Positions 34,886-46,154 are shown, numbered from the stretch's first letter. The stretch is DNA of 64,000 nt from Giardia muris (GCA_006247105.1 CM016925.1:2046001-2110000), one strand, 5' to 3'. Numbers and translations are program-made. Notes: generated by a model from the letters alone, not told the origin.

Positions 34886-37800
34886 ATGTCGTCTCTTCAT
34901 TTCACCGAACATTCCTCCGAGCTCCCCTCGAAGGGGTGCGTCCAGTCCGCCCAGACCATCAACTATAACCTGGTGAACGTGGGCGGCGCCTCGGTTCTTA
35001 TGAAGGATCAGAAAGGCCATCATTCCAATTCTACCTTTCGTGATAGCCCACCCTCTATAACAGATGAAGGAGGGAGTGCCCACTTCAGCGAGAAGCCGAA
35101 TTCTGGGGAGGAGGCCAAAGAAGATCTCCTGAAGCAGGAAAGGAAACAGTCTACGGCAGACCCGCATGCCCCGAATTCCACTTTGACTTTCACTACGATG
35201 CCCCAGGAGTCTGCAGATGTGAGTAGTGCTCCCGATAAGGATCCAATAGATCCCCCATTGAATGATCCCATTACTTCTCTTTCGACGAACATACCCGAGA
35301 AGTCCTCCATAGAACTTGAGATCCCAAAGAAATTAATAGCAGAGCTAGAAGTAGAACAGAAGCCTAAGGGTCAGGATACCCAATCGCAGTCGAATAACCC
35401 CGCTACCTCGGCGACTCTGATTGAATTCGTTCGACCATCCACCTCGTCGCGCACATCTCTTTCGGGTAGGCGGCACTCGAAAAAATGTTCGGATCTTGAT
35501 CTGCTCAACTCGAAGCTTCAGGATGACACGAATAAGCCAGCACCCGAGGAGATGGGTTGTTGCTTCTCTCATCTCGAGAAGTGTGCCACGAGCGACGCAG
35601 ATGCTGGGGTTCAGTTGTCTGAGGATCAGGAGTCACAGCTCCAAGTACCTGAGTCTGAACCTCAAGATGAGCAGGTCCCGGACTCAAAGGATAGTCAGCT
35701 CTCCGAGAGTACTCTTGTTCCGGATGACTTGATAGCGAGTACTATCCAGCCGTCGATTGAAGTTTCTAACACCAGCGCTCCTGGGAAGTACAATCCCGCA
35801 CCGAATGATGAGTTCACACCCTTCCGTGCCTCACCGAAGGACTTGGACCCCTTCATCAAGTCGATTCTTAGTGCCACAGAAGCAATTGCACCAGAGCGTT
35901 ATAGCTTCCGCTTCGTGAACAACCACGCATCCTACACCCCTGAATATGTGCTCCAGCGTATGGGCGACCCGCTTGCTCACGAGCGCCCTCGAGGAGTCCC
36001 TAAGGTCTCCCACGCGCTCAGCCGCTACTTCAAGCTCGCCGTCGAGTCCAATGTCGAGTCATACATGACAGATGCAAAGGCTGGGGACGTCCCGCAGGTG
36101 GTCAAGTGGATGATCACCGGGAATGATGAGGAGTTCGAACGGAAGTGCCTCCTGAACATCCGGACAATTCTTAACAAGGTCACCCGAGGGAACGAGACCT
36201 CGATTGTTGCGCAGGTTGTGGACTTCCTGCGGGAGACCGAGAGCTACGAGAGCGACTACAACCGCATATTTACGGTTGTCAACGTCTTCGACGAGATAGT
36301 CGATAAGGCATGCATGGAGAACAACTTTGTCGAGTTGTATACGGGGCTCCTCTACACGCTCCTCTTGAGCTTCGGGGGGTCGGAGAAGAATCAGACTCCC
36401 CTCCAGTCAACCTTCGAGAAGTTCCTCATCAGCGTCCGGAGATTCGATAAGGACCGGTTTCCGGAGCTAGACGGCCTACGGAAGGAGATTCCCGAGGCGA
36501 CCGACGGGAAGCTCACGCATAAGAACATCAGCAATTGTATGACCGTCTTCTTCCGACGCTATATTCTGGTCTACCTGGCCGAGGAGATCAAGCACGGGAA
36601 GACGCACAATACAGCATTCCACGTCCAAGAAACAGACAGCGACGATGTTCGGATCACCAAGGAGCAGCAGCGGAGTGTCCATCTGCGAAATAGCGTTAAG
36701 TTCATGGCCTCCGTCTTTAGTCGCGGCCAGTCCCTTTCCAAGGAACTCATTACTGTGACCGCATTCATAACTTGCATCTCTTACCTCCTTCGACGCCAGT
36801 ATGACCGTATGCTCGAAAACGCGTTCCAGAATCCGGAGGAAAGGGCCAGCTACAATACCGCCGTCTCGGAGGCTTTCCACTTGACCAGCAAACAGACTAA
36901 GGATGATGGGAGCCCACAGGTCCTGACGATCACCGCTGATGACATCTATAACGAGACACTCGCATATCAGGAGAAGGTTCGTCCGCTTATCGATCTCCTA
37001 GACCTCAAGTACAAGCCATACTGGTCGACCGAGTACATCGAGCTCGTCATCATCCTTCTTAGGACCGGCGGGTATGCTGCCGATGCTCTGGATCGAGCAA
37101 AGCCTGGATATACTCTCTATTGCTATTGTATGAGACTACTCGAGAAGTTCCACAAGTGTGAGGTCATTGAGGCGCGGCCCTATGTCCAGCTGATGGAGAT
37201 CTTCGAGGATCGAGAGCGAGGTTGGCCTCGTGCACGATCTGAGCTAACCCTCGTCGTCAAGTCGAAGATTCGCCCTGGGCGTCAACCGCGCCCGATTAGG
37301 GACGAGAATATTGACGACGTGAGAGAACTTGGACTCTACTACACGCTAGCTTCGTCGATGGGATACCTCGACTCGGATATCAACAGTGGGCCCAGCGTCA
37401 TCATCACAGATGAGAACATCTCGGAGTGGGAAAAGCGTTTCGTGGAGCTGACGAAGCGTATTGCGGTGCAGAACAAGCTCCCTCTTATGGTCGCGGAGAC
37501 CTTCAAGTTTGCGTCGGAGCAGACGGCATTGCGACAGAGGTTATTCTACAAGCTCTTTGTCCAAGCGCTCGTCGAGGTTTATCCGAAGATATCGAACAAG
37601 GATGCACAGAATGCGATCGTCCACGCACTCTCTGGACTTCTCCTTCAGAAGCACGTGAAGTTCATTAACTTGTTTCCCAACGTTATCCGGCGAGACCAGG
37701 CAGATTCAACGAAGGGGTATGATGGTACCGTGGACGAGAAGCAGTACGAGCTGGCTGTCGCGGTGGTTAGGCATTGCATTGAGCGCGCTCTTGAGAGTGC

Positions 37801-38896
37801 TTTGGAAGAGGACAATTACGCCTTCAGCCCCGATCAAATCGAGACGATCAATGAAGTCTACTCCCCTATCCTTAAGGGCAAGGAGCCGCGGCACCTGACA
37901 AAGGAGCAACAGGCGAAGATCGATAAGATAATGTTTGATATTGACTTCGATTTGTATCGGAAGGTCCAGGAGGCCGGATTGAAGGAGCGGATTCCCGACT
38001 TCGTTGAGACGTGCGTCCTACATGTTGTCGCGGAGACCATCTTCCAGACAAACGATCCCGACCGTATGCTCGATAGGGCTTATCTGGATCAGGCCTGTCG
38101 GGTTAATAACGAGGTCCTTAATCTTTATTGGAAGTCTCGGAATTTGACGAAGCGGCGTACTCCCTACCCTGCTCTTGAGGAGTTTCTTGTCAGTGACCTT
38201 CGCTTCCCCATTACTCTCCGTTATATCATCTTTGCTCGCGATGAGGATAAGTTTGAGAGCATGTCAAATCTCTTCATCCAGGCAAAGATGCCCCATGCGT
38301 TCCTCCGCTACATCATGTACCAGCTCATAAAGGATGCGAATGACCGGCGGGACTATCTTGGCGAGTTCAAGAGGCGTCTTTCTCAATTCCCGCTCTTGAA
38401 GCTGCCGAGCGTTATTATATCCAACCTCCATACGGCATCCCAAAAGATCAGCCAGACATGCGAGCAGCCTCTTTCTCGGCTTCTCGCAGAGGCCACACGG
38501 CAGAAGTATCTGGACTCCGAGTCTGTGGAACAATGGATAATATCCATGGCGAAGCGGCGCTTTGGGCCGAAGCTTGATGCTGCTCGTCTCACTTCTTTGT
38601 ATGATGCCGAGATGAAACGAGACCCCGGGCCCAAGGCATCGACATCGGAATCGCTTTCGATTGTGATTCTCCCTGGGAACCCGGATACTGGTGCCAATAC
38701 TACTGCTGCTACAACCACGACTACCAACGGCAACAGGACTGAGACGCGTACCCCTTCACATGAGAACCACGGGTCTCGACGACCTCGAGGAGGAGGCCCT
38801 AAGGACCGGCCCGAATATCGGCAGTCAGTTAGCGGCACCACCGGCTCTTTAAGCAGCTTCCGAAGGGACTCCGGTAAGTCCTCCGGTCAGAAGTGA
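34886..38896 (+). CDS. MIF4G-domain protein, candidate eIF4G
   Basis: 1336 aa from the ATG at 34886; the frame upstream begins only at a TTG. Residues 1-320 are low-complexity (Ser, Pro, Glu, Gln). Near 350 there is YTPEYVLQRM, close to the YxxxxL-phi eIF4E-binding motif. A MIF4G-type domain follows: helix 404 onward (WMITGNDEEFERKCLLNIRT then ILNKV), a CMENNFVELYTGLLYTLLLS helix near 480 matching the NFxxxYAxxC segment, and SVKFMASVF near 602 matching the IKFIGELF segment. More helical repeats run to about 1280. The tail is Thr/Asn-rich. A UPF2-type protein is the alternative. The stop TGA lies in AGTGAAG. Confidence 0.6.
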   Translation: MSSLHFTEHSSELPSKGCVQSAQTINYNLVNVGGASVLMKDQKGHHSNSTFRDSPPSITDEGGSAHFSEKPNSGEEAKEDLLKQERKQSTADPHAPNSTLTFTTMPQESADVSSAPDKDPIDPPLNDPITSLSTNIPEKSSIELEIPKKLIAELEVEQKPKGQDTQSQSNNPATSATLIEFVRPSTSSRTSLSGRRHSKKCSDLDLLNSKLQDDTNKPAPEEMGCCFSHLEKCATSDADAGVQLSEDQESQLQVPESEPQDEQVPDSKDSQLSESTLVPDDLIASTIQPSIEVSNTSAPGKYNPAPNDEFTPFRASPKDLDPFIKSILSATEAIAPERYSFRFVNNHASYTPEYVLQRMGDPLAHERPRGVPKVSHALSRYFKLAVESNVESYMTDAKAGDVPQVVKWMITGNDEEFERKCLLNIRTILNKVTRGNETSIVAQVVDFLRETESYESDYNRIFTVVNVFDEIVDKACMENNFVELYTGLLYTLLLSFGGSEKNQTPLQSTFEKFLISVRRFDKDRFPELDGLRKEIPEATDGKLTHKNISNCMTVFFRRYILVYLAEEIKHGKTHNTAFHVQETDSDDVRITKEQQRSVHLRNSVKFMASVFSRGQSLSKELITVTAFITCISYLLRRQYDRMLENAFQNPEERASYNTAVSEAFHLTSKQTKDDGSPQVLTITADDIYNETLAYQEKVRPLIDLLDLKYKPYWSTEYIELVIILLRTGGYAADALDRAKPGYTLYCYCMRLLEKFHKCEVIEARPYVQLMEIFEDRERGWPRARSELTLVVKSKIRPGRQPRPIRDENIDDVRELGLYYTLASSMGYLDSDINSGPSVIITDENISEWEKRFVELTKRIAVQNKLPLMVAETFKFASEQTALRQRLFYKLFVQALVEVYPKISNKDAQNAIVHALSGLLLQKHVKFINLFPNVIRRDQADSTKGYDGTVDEKQYELAVAVVRHCIERALESALEEDNYAFSPDQIETINEVYSPILKGKEPRHLTKEQQAKIDKIMFDIDFDLYRKVQEAGLKERIPDFVETCVLHVVAETIFQTNDPDRMLDRAYLDQACRVNNEVLNLYWKSRNLTKRRTPYPALEEFLVSDLRFPITLRYIIFARDEDKFESMSNLFIQAKMPHAFLRYIMYQLIKDANDRRDYLGEFKRRLSQFPLLKLPSVIISNLHTASQKISQTCEQPLSRLLAEATRQKYLDSESVEQWIISMAKRRFGPKLDAARLTSLYDAEMKRDPGPKASTSESLSIVILPGNPDTGANTTAATTTTTNGNRTETRTPSHENHGSRRPRGGGPKDRPEYRQSVSGTTGSLSSFRRDSGKSSGQK

Positions 38897-38904
38897 AGCT
38901 TTAC

Positions 38905-40833
38905 TCATAGGCTGTCAAACGCCTGAGTAAGTTGCTCGTGAAGTTTGTTCAGCTCGGTGACCCCGTACTCGACCCCGTTGGTGTTCGTGTCGATGAACTT
39001 CATGCGATAAAGAGATGTTATGAGCTGCTCGAGGCTACTTTTGATCTCAGCGTACGAGTGGCCTTGCTTGAGCGCGTTGCTGCAGAGCTCGTAGTAGTAG
39101 ACGATGTTCCTCAGCATGTGCGTCGTCTTCTGGAAGGGGCAGAAGCGATCGTAGACCGTATACGAGTTCTGCTGCAGAAAGCCCTCTTGGATGAGGTTGC
39201 AGACGTCAAGGATGAGCTTCTCATTATCATCAAGGCTATCGTACCCGACAAGCTGTGCTGTCTCCTGGATCGTGACTTCTGTCTGAAGAAGTGATCGAGC
39301 CTTCTCCTTATTCGCGAGGAACTGAGGGTCACGGGCCATATACCATGGTGTCAGTGCCTCGACTGCACGGGAGTAGCTAACGAGCCAGTCGACGGACGGG
39401 AAGTGCTTCCTCTTTGCCAGAGTCTTGCTGAGCCCCCAGAAGACTTGAACAATGGCAAGCGTCGAAACGGCGACGGCGTCTGAAAGGTCTCCAGCCGCGG
39501 GGGACACGGCTCCGATGATGGAGACAGACCCAACACGCTGCCCAGGTTCAATATGCTCACCCTCGGCGATTGCTCCAGACGAAGGGTCGTCAATGTTCTC
39601 AGGAGACCACGTTCCATTCGAGTTGCCCAAGCAAATGACACGACCCGCGCGCTCGTAGAAGTGACTCAGCTTCGAGGTCAAGTCTGCAGGGTATCCACCC
39701 TCACCAGGAATTCCACCAAGACGACCGCTGATCTCACGGAGTGCTTCAGCCCACCGAGAGGTGGAATCAGCCAAGAGAGTGACGTTATATCCCTGATCTC
39801 GGAAGAACTCGGAGATGGTAATTCCCGTGTAAATGCTGGCCTCGCGTGCCGCGACCGGCATATTCGACGTGTTGGCGACGAGAACCGTGCGTCCGAAGAT
39901 GTCCGCGGTTGTCGTGACGATCTTCCCATCGACGCGACGCTTCGCCTCGAAGGTCATTTCGGGGAAATCCGTAAGGACTTCTGCCATCTCGTTTCCACGT
40001 TCTCCACAACCGATGTAGACGATGACATCTGTGTTCCCGTACTTGCTGATAGATTGGCTGACGACGGTCTTTCCACAGCCGAAACCGCCAGGGATCGCCG
40101 CCGTCGCCCCAATGGCGAGTGGGAACAGTCCATCGAGGGTTCTCTGGCCAGTGATAAGAGGATTAATGCAAGGAAGCTTCTTCAAGGTTTTCTTCGGGGA
40201 CCTAACCGGATGGTAATGAGCGAGCCCATACTTGTAAGTGGCACCCTCGTACTCGACCTCTAAAATTCTCTCCTCGTCACGGACAGTATATGCATTTGTC
40301 GCGGCTGGAGCGATGTAGACAATCCGCCCACCAGGGACATTCGCCTTCTCTCCGGTCGCCTTGTTGTACCCGTAGGAGGGGAGCATGATGCGACACTCAA
40401 GAAGCTCGTTCTCAGGGACGACGCCAAAGATATCCCCAACCGAGATGAGATCGCCGACCTTAAGGACGGGCTTGAATGTCCACTTCTTATCAAGATCCAG
40501 GGCGGGTGCCGAGACACCACGAGGGATGAAATGAGAATTCGTAAGTGAGGCGATCTTTTCAAGAGGCCTTTGGATTCCATCGTACACGGAGGAGAGGAGT
40601 CCCGGGCCGAGGTGCACGGATAGGAGGCGTCCAGACTTATAGACGACATCGTTGACGGCGAGGCCGGAAGTATCCTCATACACCTGGATGACGGCAAGGT
40701 CCCCCTTGAGCTGGATGATCTCTCCGATGAGACGTGCGTTTCCGACGTAGCAGACCTCGAACATGAAGCAGCCCGTCATGTTCGACGCGGTCACGACGGG
40801 TCCTGCGATCGACTGGATGATCCCGTTACTCAT
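38905..40833 (-). CDS. VMA1: V-type ATPase catalytic subunit A
   Basis: 642 aa, full length. Beta-barrel N-terminus, non-homologous region typical of V-ATPase A (about 100-220), Walker A GGFGCGKTVV at 249-258, YIGCGERGNEMAEVL with the catalytic Glu, then SNMPVAAREASIYTG and YPADLTSKLSHFYERAG of the A-subunit family. It hydrolyses ATP to drive proton pumping into acidic vesicles, the peripheral vacuoles in Giardia. The sequence has no intein and no truncation. It converges with the MIF4G gene (8 bp) and diverges from the WD40 gene (37 bp, gacttttaattgagg). Confidence 0.96.
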   Translation of the reverse strand: MSNGIIQSIAGPVVTASNMTGCFMFEVCYVGNARLIGEIIQLKGDLAVIQVYEDTSGLAVNDVVYKSGRLLSVHLGPGLLSSVYDGIQRPLEKIASLTNSHFIPRGVSAPALDLDKKWTFKPVLKVGDLISVGDIFGVVPENELLECRIMLPSYGYNKATGEKANVPGGRIVYIAPAATNAYTVRDEERILEVEYEGATYKYGLAHYHPVRSPKKTLKKLPCINPLITGQRTLDGLFPLAIGATAAIPGGFGCGKTVVSQSISKYGNTDVIVYIGCGERGNEMAEVLTDFPEMTFEAKRRVDGKIVTTTADIFGRTVLVANTSNMPVAAREASIYTGITISEFFRDQGYNVTLLADSTSRWAEALREISGRLGGIPGEGGYPADLTSKLSHFYERAGRVICLGNSNGTWSPENIDDPSSGAIAEGEHIEPGQRVGSVSIIGAVSPAAGDLSDAVAVSTLAIVQVFWGLSKTLAKRKHFPSVDWLVSYSRAVEALTPWYMARDPQFLANKEKARSLLQTEVTIQETAQLVGYDSLDDNEKLILDVCNLIQEGFLQQNSYTVYDRFCPFQKTTHMLRNIVYYYELCSNALKQGHSYAEIKSSLEQLITSLYRMKFIDTNTNGVEYGVTELNKLHEQLTQAFDSL

Positions 40834-40870
40834 GGACTTTTAATTGAGGTTTTAAGGTGACGTACTTTCA

Positions 40871-42076
40871 ATGAGCGGATACGATGACGAGCTGAACAAC
40901 ATAGAGACTCAGAATAACATCCCCGAGGACCTCGTAATCTCGGGGCTCATGGGGATCGTCCCCGTAGCCTCGGATGACATCCTTGCGGTCGCAACGTCAA
41001 GTTCTGGTCTTATTGCCGTTGGTGGATTGGATGAAACGGTTTACCTTTTGGATGGGGCCGGATCTAACATCGCCACGTTCGCGGGGTGCCATAAGGAAAG
41101 TGTCACAGCAGTGACGTTCTCCAGATGTGGTAGATATGTCTTTTCTGGCGGGCTTGATGGGAAGGTCAATTGCTTCGACACTAATACCCTCCAGCTTGTT
41201 GGAAGCATCGAAGGTCCAACAGCAATCGAGTGGTTGACTCTCTTCTCAAGAAAGAACAGACTAGTCGTCGGATCGGATGATGGAACCGTCTGGTTCTTTG
41301 ATTTCACCCAACCAACAACCCCCTTGATTGGTGCGGTCATCGCTGGCCAAGTCGGGGCGATAACCTGCGGTGCAGTAATTAAGAATAATCGATTTGTAGT
41401 AGGGAGTCAAGATGGAACCGTCCGACTCATTGACCCCACTCAGGTCGCTACTGGACGGTCCACCATACTAGGGTCGATCCAGCTTGGTGCAGGGGTCATC
41501 TGTCTTCGTTTCTTACCATCTCATAATGGAAGTCCACAGGCGCTTGGCCAAGCCGTCATAGGCTGCGAAGATGGTTCTCTATATCTCCTTACGTTGTCAG
41601 AACGCGGGATCGCCATCGTCTCTACCGTCCATGACCATGAGGGATCGATAGAGTTTGTCGAGATATATGAGAAGTATCTTATCGCTGGAGGGACTGATGG
41701 CAATGTGATCATCTACGACCTACAGCATAGCTTATCACTGCGCTGCGCCCTTCATCTAGCAGTCTCTTGCACCCAGGCTGTTTGTACTAAGAATGGAGTT
41801 ATTTTCATCGGAATGAGTAATGGAGTCGTCGCGGCCTTCGATATACGTTCGGGGAACAAGCTGTTCGAATTCGACGCGTTTCTAGCCAATAAGCAGCTCG
41901 AACGAGAGGCGGACAAACCGGTCTTAGCGTTAGCTTTGTATCGTGAGGAAGAAGCGATTCTAGTGGGAGGAGATCAAGCACTCGTCATGTGGGCAACGAA
42001 CCCCGAGGCGTATGACGAGGGAGAGAGTGTGGACGTGTCAACCACCGACGAAGAGATTGGAGAACAACCAATGTGA
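40871..42076 (+). CDS. WD40 protein resembling AAMP/Sqt1 (uL16 chaperone)
   Basis: A 401-aa beta-propeller with seven or more WD-like blades: SSSGLIAVGGLDETVYLLD, HKESVTAVTFSRCGRYVFSG, RLVVGSDDGTVWFFDF, RFVVGSQDGTVRLIDP, QAVIGCEDGSLYLLTL, LIAGGTDGNVIIYDL, VIFIGMSNGVVAAFDIR. The IEWLTLF...VGSDDGTVWFFDF blade and the run of later blades parallel mammalian AAMP and yeast Sqt1, the chaperone for ribosomal protein uL16. The acidic N-terminus (YDDELNN) fits Sqt1. The start follows a T/A-rich tract (tactttcaATG). The stop TGA is in TGTGAAC. Confidence 0.72.
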   Translation: MSGYDDELNNIETQNNIPEDLVISGLMGIVPVASDDILAVATSSSGLIAVGGLDETVYLLDGAGSNIATFAGCHKESVTAVTFSRCGRYVFSGGLDGKVNCFDTNTLQLVGSIEGPTAIEWLTLFSRKNRLVVGSDDGTVWFFDFTQPTTPLIGAVIAGQVGAITCGAVIKNNRFVVGSQDGTVRLIDPTQVATGRSTILGSIQLGAGVICLRFLPSHNGSPQALGQAVIGCEDGSLYLLTLSERGIAIVSTVHDHEGSIEFVEIYEKYLIAGGTDGNVIIYDLQHSLSLRCALHLAVSCTQAVCTKNGVIFIGMSNGVVAAFDIRSGNKLFEFDAFLANKQLEREADKPVLALALYREEEAILVGGDQALVMWATNPEAYDEGESVDVSTTDEEIGEQPM

Positions 42077-42106
42077 ACCCTATTCCCCTCCTTTCCTTTC
42101 TTTCGA

Positions 42107-43003
42107 TTAGAAGCCCCGTTCCAATACCTTATTCATCTCTCCATATCCCCTTGTACAGCCCTCTCTCGCGATTTCAATCCCGAGTTGCCGACTCTCACGG
42201 ACAGCTTGGACTGTAAAGGGGTCTATTGCGGCCTCGCCAACGACGACGATTGGGTCCGGCTTAAAACTAGCCTTTTCGTCACGTCTATCACCTCTGTTTC
42301 GTTCCAAACGAGCTCGATCTTTTTTCGAACCAAGTTTCGAAGAGGAGCCAGTTATAACACAATGACATGTTCGACAAACCCCAGCACGATTTAAGATGAG
42401 CCAAGGGCGATGGCAGACGACACACTGGTGCATACAGTTCGGAATATACTTTCCTTGACGTAGACGTCCAAGACAAATTGAACAAAAGTCTTGCCCTTGA
42501 GACTTCTGCTTCCGAATTTCCGAAGAATAACAGAAGGGGGTGCAGAAGTTATCCGTCGTGGCCAGATAAGCCTTAACTTCACCACAGGAAGGACACACGT
42601 CATTGCATTTCCCAAAAGGGGCGAGGGGTTGACAATAAGGCTTGCATCTATTAGGGTTATGATGCTTGTACTGATGTTCTTTAGGTTGTAATGCGTCGAA
42701 CTGAGACAATTGTGGTATAGCAAGGAGTTGAATGTTAAGACGGTTTGTCGTACACGTGAGGATAGATCGAATGGGGAAGATCGCCTCATTCGCCTGGAGG
42801 ACGTCTCCAACTGCGTCGGTGGGGAGGAGGTCGCAGTGCTGTGCATTCTGAAGCCCGAACAATGTGACATTCTCCCCGAAGAGGACGCTATACTCTAGCT
42901 CAAGCTGGCGGCAATAGTCTCCCACCGTGGTACTAGTCGTGCACTTCGAGATGAAGAAGTAGGCCTCGTCGAAATAGACACGAAGAGTCAGATATTCAAC
43001 CAT
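42107..43003 (-). CDS. Cysteine/histidine-rich zinc-binding protein, unknown
   Basis: A 298-aa protein. The N-terminal about 80 residues could be a ubiquitin-like fold. Residues 118-215 carry many CxxC/CxxH pairs: CKPYCQ, CNDVCPSCGE, FCTPFC, FCSICLGRL, CMHQCVVC and CRTCHC, enough for two or three zinc sites. The C-terminus is basic then helical. CSICL resembles the start of a RING, but the later ligands do not follow RING spacing. A UBL followed by zinc ligands recalls RBBP6/Mpe1, but the DWNN signature is not recognisable. The HEAT-protein stop lies 9 bp upstream. Confidence 0.62.
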   Translation of the reverse strand: MVEYLTLRVYFDEAYFFISKCTTSTTVGDYCRQLELEYSVLFGENVTLFGLQNAQHCDLLPTDAVGDVLQANEAIFPIRSILTCTTNRLNIQLLAIPQLSQFDALQPKEHQYKHHNPNRCKPYCQPLAPFGKCNDVCPSCGEVKAYLATTDNFCTPFCYSSEIRKQKSQGQDFCSICLGRLRQGKYIPNCMHQCVVCHRPWLILNRAGVCRTCHCVITGSSSKLGSKKDRARLERNRGDRRDEKASFKPDPIVVVGEAAIDPFTVQAVRESRQLGIEIAREGCTRGYGEMNKVLERGF

Positions 43004-43012
43004 CGTTTTACT

Positions 43013-46000
43013 CTACGCAAAAGTGAAACTTGCCGTTGCCTTGACATCGAAAGGAGGTTTGGGTCCAAACATTCGACCCCATGGGAGAACCTTTGAGACA
43101 AATTGGTTCTTGACCTCCTGGTCAATTCCCGCCTCACAGCCATATAATAAGTGAACCGCCTCCTCAACGATGTATCCAACAGCCCCAGACTTAAATAGAT
43201 TCTGGAGGGGTGTAGTGACAACCCTTTGGCAGAAGCATATGAGTGAGTCTGGACTATATGACCTCAGATCCGCCTTTAAAACAGTAAGCGTCTCTTCAAC
43301 TGGACATACCCCTTCAACCTCGGCGTAGCCGGGAGCCTCGGGAATCGCAAAGGCGCCATAATCCAGAAGTACACGGAGAAGAGATACCTCGGGAGAGACA
43401 TCTGTATCCGCAGCCATATCCAACTGTTCAGCAAATAGATCCTGAAGCCCAATAGACTCGCACCGTTCCAATAGCGATTCCGAACCCTCCGTGAACACCG
43501 TCATGAAGACATTGAAGCGCTCGTCAATCGGAATCTCAAAGAACTCACAGAAGGGACTATCCGGATCGCTTGGGAGGCGACTAGCAATACGGGTCAGAAG
43601 AGAGGCGAACTGAGCGAAAGGAGCGCTAGTCTTCTTCATGAAGAGATAAAACACTCCATAAGCATAACAGATGGCAGGCGCAAGATACTCTTCATCAATC
43701 CCTGGCGCCCGAAGAGTTAAGATAAGCGACATCATCATTCGATCCATCAGTTCTGAGTCAATGGGACTAGGACTCGGGCCTATTGCGGCGAGTATCGTGA
43801 AGAGAATGGCCCGTGGGAATCCACTTGAAAACTCGCTGAGAGTGACGTTTGGACTATTTCTGGCGTTGAAAAGCTGCTGTTCAGTCAAGCAGGTACCAAG
43901 GGTATTCCGCATGGAGGTATATAGAAAGGTACAGTCGTAACAATGATCAAATGGAAGAATGGAGTTCTCTTGCGTATCGATACTTGCATTTATGGCCTCC
44001 GAAAAGTTCTCGATGCACTCGCAGACCAGCCCTGGCGTTAACAAGGACTTCTCATTAGCCCACTTGAGGAACCCATAGGCGGCAGGTGAAGCCGTACGAG
44101 CCAACTCTGCCCCTTCATCGTCCATAGCATTGTATGCATATGTAAGAATCCGGATGGCTAGAGCCACAAGAACGCATACAGGGGCCACCTCCTCGACAAC
44201 TTGCAGCGTCATCAGGGCCGTCAGGAACGCACCTGAGGCACGCATGGCTTTCGGAGCCAGCTCTGAAAACGTGGTTGCATAGCTAAGAATTAGAAAGACC
44301 TCTTTAAGAAGGAGATGAACATCAGGAATGCCAGACCATTGGAGAACTAGGCCTATTAGAGGCTCTAGGCAGTCGAGGGCGGCGACTTTTGCGAACTCTT
44401 TGTGAACACCATCTTCAGCCAATGATGCCTCAATGGTGAGGAGAATCAAGGCAAGAAATTGGTGCTCTGATTCCAGAACGACTTTGAGCCTCTGAATAGC
44501 AATTAACGGGCGTGTCTCCCCCTTTTCATCCTTTTGAGGAGGGGTATTGCGAGTACATGACAGGAGCGTGTGCGGGTTAAGACGAAGAACCTCGTCTCTG
44601 GACGTTTGCAGAAGCTCCTCGAGGGCCTTAAAGGCCGCCTCTTGAATATCTCCATTTTCCACACGAGTGAAGCCAAGGAGGTGCCATAAAGCCTCGATGA
44701 TGAAACTTTTGGGGAAAGGATCGCCGAGAAGAAGCAGGACCTTCTTGGCCATGATAGCGATCGGAAGGGACGAATGATGAGAAAGAAGGAAGAGGTGTAC
44801 GCGGATATTGAGTCCAAACACGAAGGTTGGGCAATAAGTGAGGATGAGATGGACGCCAGTCAATCCTCCATCGAGCAAGAGAGGCTCACTCTGCGAGAGG
44901 AGATGTTTTATATAAAAGATGGATTGATAAAGGTCTGACGAGTGTGCATGGTACTCTGCGGTAACGATTCCAGGGAGCAAGGCGTTCTGATAGATACCCG
45001 ACTGATCGCGACGGTTTGAGAAGCGCATGGACATTCGCTTATAGAGAGACACGAGACACCCAAAGTAGGGTGCGCCGGAATCGGTTCCTTTAATATCCGG
45101 GATGAGCGTTCCAAACTGGAGACGCATAGCGAAGCTGAGCATGCAACAATAGCTATGAGTGAAGGGATCGAAGGCGTCTGTACACAGGTTCTTGTTGAAG
45201 ATACGAGGGGCGTCACGAAGCATATAAAGATAAAGGGACTTACCCCTTGTAGCGTAAAGGAAGAGCGCTAAAGCCTCGGACGCCGACTTACGGCATCGTA
45301 CGTCCTTATGGACTAACAATGAGGCCAATGCCTGTCGAATAGTATCACTTTCAAGATCGGAAAGCATAAACTGTGAATTCTTCCTTAAGGCAGCATTTAG
45401 ATAACGACAAAGTGCCTTTGCAGTATGCCAACGAAGGTGCTGTTCAACGGCATCGGAATCGACGGGCATTTCTGCACACTTATGAAGGAATTGGAGACAA
45501 GTCAAAACCTCTTTCCCATACTTTGGAGAGATAAATTCGTCCGTTGGAAGACGACTTAGAATGTAGCCGATATATGTTGCGCAGCCTTCAGGGAGGTATG
45601 GAGATGATTGGGTTTGAGATGGTTCAATATCGTCACACTCAAGAATAAGGTCCAAAAGGATCTTGAACTGTTCATCAAGTGAGAACTCGACTAGAACGAG
45701 ACAGACTGCATCACGGACCTCACGTTTCTCATCATGAATGAGGTTACTCAAGAGAAGACTTAGTTGTTCTCGTTGTGTTGGGGATAAGGAATAGCCATGG
45801 ACCACGTGAGTGATGGCGGCGAGCGCCGTGAGACGACGTACCCAATGAGGCATAACGAGGATTTCGAGGAGGACATCGAAGGTAAGATCTAGCCAGGGGG
45901 TGATGTCCTGGCCGGACTTGACGACCTCGAGGACCGCCTCGACGCGCTTAGTCATCTCATTGTTAAGGACTCTCGTCTCAGTCTTCCCACACGCGAGGAT

Positions 46001-46036
46001 TTGCTGTTTGAGTGTCGAAAGAAGTTGATCGAACAT
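43013..46036 (-). CDS. Large HEAT/armadillo-type alpha-solenoid, unknown
   Basis: 1007 aa, almost all helical, with HEAT-like repeats in the first 300 residues ([60 protein letters not shown]). The middle and end remain solenoid-like but without recognisable repeats. No domain that names the protein is seen. Candidates for such a length include a nuclear transport or proteasome-associated HEAT protein, a tubulin cofactor D or a coat-related solenoid; none can be supported from the sequence. It diverges from casein kinase 1 with a 118-bp spacer. Confidence 0.7.
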   Translation of the reverse strand: MFDQLLSTLKQQILACGKTETRVLNNEMTKRVEAVLEVVKSGQDITPWLDLTFDVLLEILVMPHWVRRLTALAAITHVVHGYSLSPTQREQLSLLLSNLIHDEKREVRDAVCLVLVEFSLDEQFKILLDLILECDDIEPSQTQSSPYLPEGCATYIGYILSRLPTDEFISPKYGKEVLTCLQFLHKCAEMPVDSDAVEQHLRWHTAKALCRYLNAALRKNSQFMLSDLESDTIRQALASLLVHKDVRCRKSASEALALFLYATRGKSLYLYMLRDAPRIFNKNLCTDAFDPFTHSYCCMLSFAMRLQFGTLIPDIKGTDSGAPYFGCLVSLYKRMSMRFSNRRDQSGIYQNALLPGIVTAEYHAHSSDLYQSIFYIKHLLSQSEPLLLDGGLTGVHLILTYCPTFVFGLNIRVHLFLLSHHSSLPIAIMAKKVLLLLGDPFPKSFIIEALWHLLGFTRVENGDIQEAAFKALEELLQTSRDEVLRLNPHTLLSCTRNTPPQKDEKGETRPLIAIQRLKVVLESEHQFLALILLTIEASLAEDGVHKEFAKVAALDCLEPLIGLVLQWSGIPDVHLLLKEVFLILSYATTFSELAPKAMRASGAFLTALMTLQVVEEVAPVCVLVALAIRILTYAYNAMDDEGAELARTASPAAYGFLKWANEKSLLTPGLVCECIENFSEAINASIDTQENSILPFDHCYDCTFLYTSMRNTLGTCLTEQQLFNARNSPNVTLSEFSSGFPRAILFTILAAIGPSPSPIDSELMDRMMMSLILTLRAPGIDEEYLAPAICYAYGVFYLFMKKTSAPFAQFASLLTRIASRLPSDPDSPFCEFFEIPIDERFNVFMTVFTEGSESLLERCESIGLQDLFAEQLDMAADTDVSPEVSLLRVLLDYGAFAIPEAPGYAEVEGVCPVEETLTVLKADLRSYSPDSLICFCQRVVTTPLQNLFKSGAVGYIVEEAVHLLYGCEAGIDQEVKNQFVSKVLPWGRMFGPKPPFDVKATASFTFA

Positions 46037-46154
46037 CCTTTTTTCGTCCAGTTTCTTTCCTACGAGATTGAGCCCAGGACTCCGAATAGAGATGCCATTG
46101 CCATGGAACTATGGTGCCTCTCGATTGGAAGGATTAGGAAAAACCAAAAAAAGA

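Noticed and set aside
38891..38905. agctttactcat near the ends of two convergent genes, vaguely like the ncRNA motif
   Set aside because: Only 9 of 12 positions match; better explained by the stop and poly(A)-like signal.
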